Positions 43,724 through 51,824 of a stretch of DNA of 64,000 nucleotides are shown here, in pieces. Position 1 is the stretch's first letter. Every line of letters starts with the position of its first letter. A model generated the notes under the pieces. It did not search any database, was not told the DNA's origin, and saw nothing but the letters and a program-made list of their open reading frames with translations. A program made the position numbers and the translations under genes. The DNA is taken from positions 1 to 64,000 of the forward strand of contig NZ_CP122313.1 of assembly GCF_029814175.1 (NCBI RefSeq), read 5' to 3'. The DNA is from Halospeciosus flavus (GTDB taxonomy: Archaea; Halobacteriota; Halobacteria; Halobacteriales; Halobacteriaceae).

Positions 43724-44058
43724 GAGCGGTTGTTTCATCACTCGAACGACGAGTCGGAATTTCACGCCCGTGCCGTCGGGAATATTGCAAATCTCTAGAA
43801 CGGCGAAACCATCGATGCCGAAGCTGTCGTGCTTATTGCAAATAGCAGCGGTTGGAACTCCTGAAATCGATGTCACAGCAGCGCGAGCAAATCATGGATT
43901 TGATTGACCGTGGCGTGACAGTCAAGCAATGCAGCAATACGATCGAAGGCACCGATATCTCAGAAGACGATCTCATCGAAGGCGTCGAACTCGTGTCGTC
44001 TGGCGTTGGCGAGTTAACGCGCCTTCAGAACGAGGGATATACGTACATCAAACCCTAA
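43720..44058 (+). pseudogene. DsrE-family (DUF1791-like) protein, multiply disrupted
   Basis: Pieces of a 112-aa DsrE-type protein are spread over three frames: MRAV, then FHHSNDESEFHARAVGNIAN, then a TAG where a Leu or similar codon is expected, ETIDAEAVVLIANSSG, and after a further shift LELLKSMSQQREQIMDLIDR to EGYTYIKP at 44058. Three lesions in 340 bp, one of them an in-frame stop, exceed the one-indel pattern of its neighbours and suggest real inactivation or a very poor read here. Confidence 0.6.
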
Positions 44059-44062
44059 CGCG

Positions 44063-44983
44063 CTAGAATAGTTTCGGAACCGTATTCCGGAAGATGTTGA
44101 GCGAGATGACGAACAGCAGGGTGATGACGAACCAGTTGAATTTCTGCTCGTCGACTTCGAGCCGCCGCAGATAGGTTCCGAGGAGAAGCCCCACAATCGT
44201 GATGACCGCAATCACGGACCCGAGCCAGAGCCGGTACGTAGTCATGAGATCTGTGAAAAGAGCCATCTGAAGAATGCGGACCGTGAAGATGATCCCCAAA
44301 ACCATGGAGAGCCCGCCGATATAGCGCTCGGTGTCACGCTCGAACGTATGGAAATACGCCGGGAGTAGTGGGCCGAGGTTGGATGCTGCGAGCAGGAACC
44401 CCTCAAGAAAGCCAGCAGTACTGAGTGCGACTGGGTGGTGTGCTTCTTCGATTGTCACAAAGTTCTGAATGACTTGGAAAACGACGTATGCGAAGATGAT
44501 TACGCCGATGAGGAACGGCACAATCGGTCCAGCGGTGTACTGTGCAAGAAAGTAGACGCCAGTGATTGATCCCGCAATCGCCAGTAAGACGAGGATCCAT
44601 TCTTGACGGACAAATGAGATTCCAGTCTTGGTCTCGCCGATCTGGAACATATTGATCATCCAGGGCGGGATTGCGAGAACGACCACCGCGAGCGTCGGGT
44701 CAATAACAGAGGCGAAGATAGGCGTCGTAATGAGTGCATATCCGAATCCGATCATCCCTTTCACGACACCTGCGACGATAGCGACGACAGCAAATAGCAG
44801 GAATAACTCGGTCGAAACATCCGACTGAATACCTTTCATAACGTTCCCCCATCCCGGGAAAAAGACGATCGCGCTCGTGAAAACCGCGAGCGTCGCGAGC
44901 GTCATCGTCACTTCTCGATACCGGAAATGAAGCAGGTGCGCGATGAACTGGTGGGGATCGACTCTGGATTTGCGTGTCCTCAT
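44063..44983 (-). CDS. TauE/SafE-family exporter, second copy
   Basis: A 306-aa membrane protein, about eight helices: GVVKGMIGFGYALITTPIFA is the first family motif and STAGFLEGFLLAASNLGPLL the second. After an N-terminal basic segment, a helix and loop precede the family core. It is only distantly like the first copy at 37650, so it may carry a different anion. It converges on the disrupted DsrE-like gene. Confidence 0.82.
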   Translation of the reverse strand: MRTRKSRVDPHQFIAHLLHFRYREVTMTLATLAVFTSAIVFFPGWGNVMKGIQSDVSTELFLLFAVVAIVAGVVKGMIGFGYALITTPIFASVIDPTLAVVVLAIPPWMINMFQIGETKTGISFVRQEWILVLLAIAGSITGVYFLAQYTAGPIVPFLIGVIIFAYVVFQVIQNFVTIEEAHHPVALSTAGFLEGFLLAASNLGPLLPAYFHTFERDTERYIGGLSMVLGIIFTVRILQMALFTDLMTTYRLWLGSVIAVITIVGLLLGTYLRRLEVDEQKFNWFVITLLFVISLNIFRNTVPKLF

Positions 44984-45346
44984 ACTACGGAGTAGGCTAC
45001 TGATGGATCACATTAGCTGAACCCGTAATTCAGTATCCTCTTCGGCAACGTACTCGTGCAGGTATGACGGTCCGGTGACCGCAATTCTCGCCATTAGCGC
45101 GGGTTAAGTGCCGAGCACGGCGGTTATAGAATTAACAGCCGTCATATATACCGGTGATACTGTCATTAGCCATCGCAGTGTTAATTGACTCAGTGAGCCA
45201 TCAATAGGATATCTTCCCTCCAACATATGACCAGTAGTATCGCCATTACGGCATCTACACAGGATTAGTCGGCGTTTCACATTCGTTTCAGAAGGTGAAT
45301 AAGTAATCCCCATAATTATAATGTCATTCGTCGGTACAGATATTTT
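44984..45346. other. Gene-free stretch before the IS element
   Basis: No credible gene. It must hold the promoter of the TauE copy and, before the IS arrived, probably the promoter of the solute-binding protein gene now at 46296. It is AT-richer than its surroundings and ends in GATATTTT, the first copy of the IS target duplication. Confidence 0.5.
45339..45346 (+). repeat. 8-bp target-site duplication, left copy
   Basis: GATATTTT directly outside the left end of the IS; the second copy is at 46285-46292 outside the right end. Confidence 0.85.
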
Positions 45347-46284
45347 GGCTCTGGTGAATCGCCATACAGCGGTTGATTTGGCTATGTTGTGGCACGCTTG
45401 ATGTTATGAACGACACATTTCAAGACGAGTTCACGAAATTCTCGGTACCACGTTCGCGCACGCACGGCGTCGCCGTGCGTGCGCTTGATCGACGAGAAGA
45501 CGGTCTCACACATCGATCTTTGACGGTATCGAGGCCCATCGACCCGCGCGTTATGCGCGTGGTCGATGGGCCGGAAGATGCGATGTTTAATCAACGGCCT
45601 TACGCCTTCTTCTCGTAGTTTTTCGCGTAATCGCATCCAGTCGTAGCCTTTGTCAGCGGCGAGGCTGTGCAGGTCGCCTGCGTTGCGGGAGGCGACCTGC
45701 CAGCCGAGTTGTGTGTCGTGGGTTTTCTCGGTCGTACAATGAACGTCTAGAACAGCTTGAGTTTGAGTATCGACGAGAGCCGTCGCCTTGAGTGTCTGAA
45801 CGCGGTAATTCGTGCGGCGACAGTAGTGCTTGCTAGCGTTTTCGCGGTCAAAAAACGTGGCATCAATGGCGGCGTGACCCGAGGGGTCGTGCAGCTGCGC
45901 CGACAGGCGCAGCAGCACTCGCCAGACCTTCATCTGAAACCTATCAAACGCCTTAACGAGCGTCGAGTGATCAGGGAGATCGCCCTCTTCGAGGCCGATC
46001 TCCCCACAAATATGCGGCATTTCGCTCAGCAGATCCAATGCGTTGCGGTACGACTCATCAAGGTAAATCCGCAGACAGTGCAGCGATACGAGGGCGTAGT
46101 CGGCGAAGCCGCCACCCCCTTCGGGGGCGGCGACTTCGCCTCGGTCACCAACAACATTTTTAGCCAACGTGACTGCCTTCTTCGTGAAGCGGGAAATTTT
46201 CGACATAGATCATCGGCGGTTTCCCGCTTCATCTTCCAAATTCTACCGGTCGAAACCGACGCTGTCTAGTGATTCACCAAAGCC
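45347..46284 (-). mobile_element. Complete IS5-family (ISH-type) insertion sequence
   Basis: 938 bp. The left end GGCTCTGGTGAATCGCCATA and the inverted right end GGCTTTGGTGAATCACTAGA are imperfect terminal repeats. GATATTTT is duplicated directly outside each end (45339-45346 and 46285-46292), the 8-bp target duplication usual for this group. Both ends, the duplication and the transposase frame are intact, so the copy looks recent. It sits 11 bp before the next gene's ATG. Confidence 0.9.
45382..46206 (-). CDS. IS5-family DDE transposase
   Basis: A 274-aa DDE transposase. The catalytic residues are in AIDATFFDRE (first Asp), LAADKGYDWMRL (second Asp) and SMCETVFSSIKRTHGDAV (Glu). The N-terminus MSKISRFTKKAVTLAKNVVG matches haloarchaeal IS5/ISH elements. 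It is read towards the left end of the element. The frame is intact, so the element may be active. Confidence 0.92.
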   Translation of the reverse strand: MSKISRFTKKAVTLAKNVVGDRGEVAAPEGGGGFADYALVSLHCLRIYLDESYRNALDLLSEMPHICGEIGLEEGDLPDHSTLVKAFDRFQMKVWRVLLRLSAQLHDPSGHAAIDATFFDRENASKHYCRRTNYRVQTLKATALVDTQTQAVLDVHCTTEKTHDTQLGWQVASRNAGDLHSLAADKGYDWMRLREKLREEGVRPLIKHRIFRPIDHAHNARVDGPRYRQRSMCETVFSSIKRTHGDAVRARTWYREFRELVLKCVVHNIKRATT

Positions 46285-46292
46285 GATATTTT
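46285..46292 (+). repeat. 8-bp target-site duplication, right copy
   Basis: GATATTTT, second copy, followed after three bases by the ATG of the solute-binding protein gene at 46296. The IS has therefore displaced the native upstream region by 946 bp. Confidence 0.85.
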
Positions 46293-46295
46293 TAT

Positions 46296-47261
46296 ATGGC
46301 ACTCACACGCCGGCAGTATCTCGGCCGGATCGGTCGCGTCGGCGGCGTGGGCGCTGCCGCACTCCTGGGTGGCTGCGCCAGCAACCAGCAACCCGACTCA
46401 GAGTCGGTATCCGTTCGAATCGGGTCGAAGCCGTTCGCTGAGCAGAAGATACTGGGGTCCCTAGCGTATCAGCGACTGCAGTCAGTTGATTGGATTCGAG
46501 CAGTCGACGAAATTGGCTCCGGGAACTCGCTGTCGAACTGGGAGGCGACGGCAGCGGGCGAGCAACACCTGTACTGGGAATATACGGGAACGGCGTGGAT
46601 GCAGCTCCCGCCGCGTCATGAGACGCGAATCACGGCCCCCAACTCACTCTATGAGCGCGTGCAGTCGGATGCTCACTCCCAGCAACTCCAGCTGGCGGAA
46701 CCGGCCTCGTTTTCGAACGAGTACGTTATCGTCGCCGACGCAACGTGGGCGGAACAGACCGGAGTATCGACCATCAGTGAACTGGCAACCCATCTCCGCG
46801 ACGTAGATCGAATCCCGGGAATAGCAGTTAACGAGGAGTTCTTTCACCGACAAGACGGATGGCCTGGACTTGCGTCGTATTATGATGTCAGGGCGGAAGA
46901 GAGAGAAACCCTCGAGTCCGAGACGTTCATCGTTACGTCTATCGGACTGACCTACGAGCTACTCGAGCAAGGCCAAGTCCAGATTGCAAGCGGGTTCGCA
47001 ACCGATCCCCAGCTCGACCGTTCCACGATTACCGTCCTCAAAGACGACCGTGACTACTTCCTCCCGTACCAACCGGCCCCAACTGCATACGCACCTCTCA
47101 TCGACGACCATCCGGGAATTTTCGAGGAGCTCTCGCCGGTGGTTTCAGCGCTCGATAAACCGACGATGCGGAACCTCAACAAACAGGTGCTAATCGATGG
47201 AGACCATCCGTTTGCAGTCGCGACACGGTTTTTAAACGAAGAGGTAGCCGCCGATGCGTAG
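46296..47261 (+). CDS. Glycine betaine/OpuAC-type solute-binding lipoprotein
   Basis: Start at 46296 (MALTRRQYLGRIGRVGG), with a twin-arginine-like signal and lipobox LLGGC. The mature part is a type II periplasmic binding fold: RIGSKPFAEQKILGSLAYQR, WEYTGTAWM and GFATDPQLD match OpuAC/ProX-like compatible-solute receptors. No permease or ATPase gene is nearby; instead the gene overlaps a sensor kinase by 8 bp. It probably serves as the ligand-binding partner of that kinase. The ligand may be a betaine or choline. Confidence 0.83.
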   Translation: MALTRRQYLGRIGRVGGVGAAALLGGCASNQQPDSESVSVRIGSKPFAEQKILGSLAYQRLQSVDWIRAVDEIGSGNSLSNWEATAAGEQHLYWEYTGTAWMQLPPRHETRITAPNSLYERVQSDAHSQQLQLAEPASFSNEYVIVADATWAEQTGVSTISELATHLRDVDRIPGIAVNEEFFHRQDGWPGLASYYDVRAEERETLESETFIVTSIGLTYELLEQGQVQIASGFATDPQLDRSTITVLKDDRDYFLPYQPAPTAYAPLIDDHPGIFEELSPVVSALDKPTMRNLNKQVLIDGDHPFAVATRFLNEEVAADA

Positions 47262-49092
47262 GTCGCTGTCGGGCGTTCCAGTTCTCGGTACGCTTGTCGA
47301 CGTCGTTCGGTCGTCGTTTCGGCGAAAGCTTGCAACGGCGTTGCTCCTCGTGTTCCTGGTCATCAGTATCGGCACAGTCGGCCTGTATGTACAGGTGGGC
47401 GGACTGCTCGAGGAGAACGTCGAGCAGTCGATGACGGCGGCCGCCGAGACCGAAGCAAACGAATTGAGCGAGTGGAATGAGCGGAATCGACTCGTTGTCC
47501 GCCTGCTCTCCGAGCATCCCGTGTACGAAGATGGAGACCGAGCCAACGTTCGAGCGTATCTACAGACCCAGCAAGAAGAACGACCAGACGCGGCGATCAT
47601 CCGCGCCTACGTGATTGACCGGCGGAACCAGACCGTCGCGACGAGTACCAATCCCACGATGGAGAGGCGGACGGTCGGAAACCTCAGCTGGAGTGAACGG
47701 TTCTCCTTCAGGGATTTCGATGACGTCCAGGTGACCGAGCCGTACGCGGTGAACGATACGACGGTTATCGGCTTCATCTCACCAATCCGCCGGACACCAG
47801 AACAGTTGCTCGTCGTGGAGGTAGACACTGCAAGCGTTTTCCAACGGTTCGAACACCCTGTCGACAACGGGTTTACCCGAGTCGTCAACTCGAACGGGAC
47901 CGTCGTCTTTAGTGATGATGCGGCGGCGACGCTCACGCAATACCGTGATGGGGCTCGTCGCGCCTCCGCTGTCAGCAGTGGCCTTCGTGGGAATTCCGGG
48001 TTCACCGAGTCTCCAACGTACGAAAACCGAGTGGAGACAGAGGGAGAGTACGTTGCGGCGTATGCAGCGGTCCCGAACACCGACTGGGTCGTTATTGAGC
48101 ATGCACCGGCCAACGATGCGTACGTCATTACTCGGCAAGCGCTCCGATGGATCGGTGGGATTGCAGTATTCACGTTACTCGCACTCGTGGGTGTCGTCAG
48201 CGGTCTCGGCCGGGACGTGACCGGGGCCCTATCCCGTATCACCGACCGAGCGGAGCGGATCGAGGATGGTCAGTACGATGTCGAGTTCGATACTGACCGT
48301 CCGGACGAATTCGGTGACCTCAATCGGACGGTAGCCTCGACACGGGACGCCCTGCAACAACGCATCGAGGAGATTCGCGACACCAAGGCAGAACTCGAAG
48401 CCTCGAATACCACCCTCGAAGAACGGTCTGAGATGGTGGACGTCCTGAACCGTATCTTACGGCATAATGTTCGAAACGAGGTGAACGTCATCACTGGCCG
48501 TGCAGAATTGGCCGCATCCCGCGTCGACGATGACGAGGCACAGGCAGATCTGGAGGCCGTACAGAATGCTGCGTGGGAACTCAGTACGATTTCAACGCGT
48601 ACACAGCGCATCAAGCAGCTGCTCGCCGAAGAGGAAGCGGAGCCGGAACCCATTCACCTGAACGAAGCATTAGCATCGAAGCTCACCGACGTCGAGGCTA
48701 GTACACCATGTGCGAGCGTCGAATTTGACCGGTGTACTAGCGACCCAGTAGTCGAGGCGCCACAGACCTTCCCGACAGCAGTCGCTGACGTCGTCGAACA
48801 GATCGTGACACACAACGATGGGAATGTAGAGATCACTGTTTCAGTAACCACCGAGAACACTGATTCAGATGGAGGATCAGTCGTTCTCCGGGTCGATGAT
48901 GATGCCAACGGGCTTCCAGCGTTAGATATTGAGGCCGTCAAAGCAGGGGAGGAGACCCCGCTCAATCACGCGGAGGGACTAGCGCTCTGGTGCCTGGAGT
49001 GGACAGTAACGAAATCTGATGGGGAGCTACTAGTCGCACCAAATAACGCGACTCTCAAAGTCCAAATGACCCCCTCCTCGGCAGCCGCGTAG
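47254..49092 (+). CDS. Sensor histidine kinase with extracellular sensor and HAMP
   Basis: A 612-aa kinase. Membrane helix at about 30-48, extracellular dCache-like sensor up to about 290, second helix, HAMP (SRITDRAERIEDGQYDVEFD), coiled coil, then the His box LNRILRHNVRNEVNVITGRA. The ATP-binding part is degenerate: the N box reads VVEQIVTHNDG and the G1 box DDDANGLPALD, and the G2 box has AEGLALWCLEW. It may still bind ATP, as related haloarchaeal kinases do, or act as a signalling scaffold. Overlap with the solute-binding gene suggests direct partnership. No response regulator is nearby. Confidence 0.83.
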   Translation: MRRSLSGVPVLGTLVDVVRSSFRRKLATALLLVFLVISIGTVGLYVQVGGLLEENVEQSMTAAAETEANELSEWNERNRLVVRLLSEHPVYEDGDRANVRAYLQTQQEERPDAAIIRAYVIDRRNQTVATSTNPTMERRTVGNLSWSERFSFRDFDDVQVTEPYAVNDTTVIGFISPIRRTPEQLLVVEVDTASVFQRFEHPVDNGFTRVVNSNGTVVFSDDAAATLTQYRDGARRASAVSSGLRGNSGFTESPTYENRVETEGEYVAAYAAVPNTDWVVIEHAPANDAYVITRQALRWIGGIAVFTLLALVGVVSGLGRDVTGALSRITDRAERIEDGQYDVEFDTDRPDEFGDLNRTVASTRDALQQRIEEIRDTKAELEASNTTLEERSEMVDVLNRILRHNVRNEVNVITGRAELAASRVDDDEAQADLEAVQNAAWELSTISTRTQRIKQLLAEEEAEPEPIHLNEALASKLTDVEASTPCASVEFDRCTSDPVVEAPQTFPTAVADVVEQIVTHNDGNVEITVSVTTENTDSDGGSVVLRVDDDANGLPALDIEAVKAGEETPLNHAEGLALWCLEWTVTKSDGELLVAPNNATLKVQMTPSSAAA

Positions 49093-49177
49093 CCTGGTTT
49101 TAGACCTGCAATCGTCGTTCCGAGCCACGACCCACCATCAACAGCGAGCGAAAGTGTGACGGGAAGTTACACACAAG

Positions 49178-49218
49178 TTAACCAACAGCCCACGATTTGG
49201 AAGTGGCTTGTTGGTTAA
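49178..49218. repeat. Inverted repeat with TTAACCAACA arms, copy C
   Basis: TTAACCAACA(GCCCAC) and (GTGGC)TTGTTGGTTAA form a stem of about 15 bp with one bulge. The outer arms match copies A and B some 35 kb away. It lies 212 bp before the SWIM gene in a gap of 338 bp with no gene. Confidence 0.6.
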
Positions 49219-49430
49219 GTTTTTCCGCTCTTATGTAGAAACACGGAAAGACGCAGTAGAGTGGCTATTAGTGTGTTTTCTCGGTGAAGTGAATTCTGCC
49301 GAGGCCGACCATCAAACAGCTCCTCAAGCACAAAACTCTCCTCGGCGATCAACCGTTTTCCGCAGCTCTACACAAGAGCGAGTTTTTCTGCGCCCGCCGA
49401 GGGGCGGAGGCGCATTCAGACCTCCGTCGA

Positions 49431-50249
49431 ATGATGACTGAACCCTATCTCACGACGGTCCTCGAGGAAGCCGAGCACGTTGCCAAGCACTACGACCAGG
49501 TCGCTCGAACGGCAGACAACCAAGCCCACGAGTACCTCCGATACGCCGCCCTCCGGGTGCTCGAAGGCGAGGCAGACCACCTCCCAGCAGACTGGACGCC
49601 GGTCGACGGCGTGACTGTCGGCTACGGGAGTGACGAGGCGATGTTCGATAGCTGGGAGTCCGACGTCGAGTGGTGGGACACAGTACCGCCACAAGACGAC
49701 CGTACGCGCTTTCGAGTGTTCTACCCTAAGGACCAGACAACGGTTCCCCGGGTCATCCTCACCGTGATAGCCACGCTGGGGGCATGGCGAGTCTGGGAAG
49801 GTAGTGGCACTGCCTGTGGCTCCTACGACCAGCGAGAGCGACGAGAAGTCCACTTTCTCTGGCCGGAGGGGAACCTTGCGCAAGCACTCTTGGAAAACCG
49901 GATTCAGGAGATTGGGGGCGCTGTCGTCCCAGACGGAGGACAGGAGGGAGACGTTCGCGACCGAATGCTCGTATCGGACGGCTCCACCTCGGCTGAGGTT
50001 CTCAAGCCACGAACGAAACGCGCTGTCGAGGAAGCGATGACTGTCTCCCTACTCGCCAAGGGTGGTCGATACGAAGTCGAAGCGGCGTCCGAAAATCGAT
50101 ACGAAGTCGATATCATCGAAAATCTTGTACCCGTCCCGATTGGCAGCAGTGCGCTCCAGACGGAGACTGCAAACATATGCGTCGCGTCGATTACGAAATC
50201 AAACAGGGGTGGGTCTCACGTCCAAATGGTCCTTCCACCACAGATGTAG
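49431..50249 (+). pseudogene. SWIM zinc-finger protein, frameshifted
   Basis: Start at 49431 or 49434 (MTEPYLTTVLEEAEHVAKHY). The N-terminal ~180 residues hold FYPKDQTTVPRVILTVIATL and REVHFLWPEGNLAQALLENR. Then KGGRYEVEAASENRYEVDII leads to the SWIM motif, where the frame breaks at the AAAA of about 50125: adding one A gives SCTRPDWQQCAPDGDCKHMR (C...C...CKH). The given frame instead runs on to 50249. SWIM proteins bind DNA or proteins; this haloarchaeal type is usual on plasmids. The homopolymer break makes an error likely. Confidence 0.7.
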
Positions 50250-50334
50250 GGCCTTGTCTTGCTTCTCAGTCTCTTCTGCTCAGTATTTTACTCCAGAGTA
50301 AACTACTTTGGTATACTCGGTTGAATACACGAAT

Positions 50335-50742
50335 ATGGACGATGGCCTTGGGAACAGTGGAAACACGGCACCACGGGAACTCATCCACTTCGTCACCCAA
50401 CAGACGCGGTTCGCGCTGATCAACAACATCCCCCAGCATCCCGAGCAGCTCCCCTCAATGTACGAGCTCAAGGAGGTCAACCCCAGCGTGAGCGACGCGA
50501 CCGTCTACAAGCACATCCAGAAGCTCATCGACGCCGGCATCGTCAAAGAAGTCGCCCTGGACGATGACCAGCGCCAACAGGGCTACCCCTGGAAGTTCTA
50601 CGGGCTCACCGAGAAGGGGCGGGCGTTCCTCGACGACCACAACCTCCTCGCAGCCGAGGAGACGCTCCAGCAGATCTACGACACCATCTCAGACAAACCC
50701 GAGAAGATGGTCAAGTACGAGAACGCACCACGCCCCAATTGA
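50335..50742 (+). CDS. PadR-like winged-helix regulator
   Basis: Start at 50335 (MDDGLGNSGNTAPRELIHFV). The 135-aa product has the winged helix TRFALINNIPQHPEQLPSMY, VSDATVYKHIQKLIDAGIVK and a wing with QGYPWKFYGLTEKGRAFLDD. A C-terminal helix would dimerise. It is common on haloarchaeal plasmids, often beside SWIM or transposon genes. It stands alone here. Confidence 0.75.
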   Translation: MDDGLGNSGNTAPRELIHFVTQQTRFALINNIPQHPEQLPSMYELKEVNPSVSDATVYKHIQKLIDAGIVKEVALDDDQRQQGYPWKFYGLTEKGRAFLDDHNLLAAEETLQQIYDTISDKPEKMVKYENAPRPN

Positions 50743-51026
50743 TATACGGTGTTCGTCGATCACCTCGTTGTGATTAAGGCTGTTCTGGCAAGGTCACTGT
50801 TTGGAACGGTGACTCGCTGGTTGTCGGACATCTCGAGTTTCGGCACCCGGAGCTGGATTTTACCCACCCTCCAGAGTTGCCGTTCCACTCGTTATGAATG
50901 ATTGACCATGTTCGTTCGACACCGAATATACTGGGAAGAGACGCATTCCTCCCGTAGGTTCAACAGGTCGAGACGGCCGGCCGCGCATATCTATACGATT
51001 AAGTCGCTCAGGGGTCACGTCTGAGT

Positions 51027-51824
51027 ATGGACGTTTTTAGCACGGATACACCGATTATCGGAATGGTTCATTTACCGCCTCTGCCAGGGGCACCAGGATT
51101 CGAAGGTACTCGAGCTGATCTCCGCGAGCGCTTACATCGCGACGCGACTGCGCTTGAATCAGGTGGGATCGATGGAATCATGCTCGAAAACTTCGGGGAT
51201 GCACCTTTCTATCCGGACCGGGCCCCTCGGCACGTCGTAGCTGACGTCGCGGCCCTCGCTGCCACGCTTCGAGATGAACTGTCGATTCCGTTCGGCGTGA
51301 ATATTCTCCGAAATGACGTTCAAAGTGCACTGGGTATCGCCGCAGCTACTGGTGGTGAATTCGTTCGTGTGAACGTCCATACCGGAGCCCGGCTTACCGA
51401 CCAAGGACTCATCGAAGGGATGGCTCACGAAACGTTACGGCTCCGTGAGAAACTTAATGCAGACGTGGACATCTTCGCAGACATCGATGTGAAACATTCC
51501 GCACCGCTCGCCGAACGAGATCTTGCAGAAGTAGTGAGCGAACTCGTTGAACGCGGCGGTGCCGACGGGGTCGTCGTAAGCGGTGCCGGCACAGGCGAAG
51601 CAGTCGATGAATCTGTCCTTGAGCAAGTGGTCGAGGCACGCGATGCGCGTGGCCTCGAAGCACCGGTTCTGATAGGCAGCGGTGTGACACCTGATACGGC
51701 TCCTGAACTGCTCTCGGTCGCCGACGGGGCGATCGTCGGAACTGCGCTTAAACACAACGCCGAAGCGACGAACCCGGTAGATGAAGCAGCAGTCAGACGT
51801 CTCGTCGAGTCCGTTCCTCAGTAA
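51027..51824 (+). CDS. BtpA/SgcQ-family protein
   Basis: A 265-aa TIM-barrel protein: GMVHLPPLPGAPGF, GGIDGIMLENFGDAPF, FGVNILRNDVQSALGIAAAT, VDIFADIDVKHSAPL and PVLIGSGVTPDTAPELLSV fit the BtpA/SgcQ family. Haloarchaeal members are thought to act in nucleoside or pentose metabolism; the exact reaction is not known to me. It converges on a PfkB-family sugar kinase, overlapping it by 7 bp, which supports a shared metabolic setting. Confidence 0.85.
   Translation: MDVFSTDTPIIGMVHLPPLPGAPGFEGTRADLRERLHRDATALESGGIDGIMLENFGDAPFYPDRAPRHVVADVAALAATLRDELSIPFGVNILRNDVQSALGIAAATGGEFVRVNVHTGARLTDQGLIEGMAHETLRLREKLNADVDIFADIDVKHSAPLAERDLAEVVSELVERGGADGVVVSGAGTGEAVDESVLEQVVEARDARGLEAPVLIGSGVTPDTAPELLSVADGAIVGTALKHNAEATNPVDEAAVRRLVESVPQ

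Noticed and set aside
43502..43876. 124-aa minus-strand frame over the disrupted DsrE region
   Set aside because: The plus strand carries recognisable DUF2270 and DsrE-like sequence there; the minus frame is a shadow.
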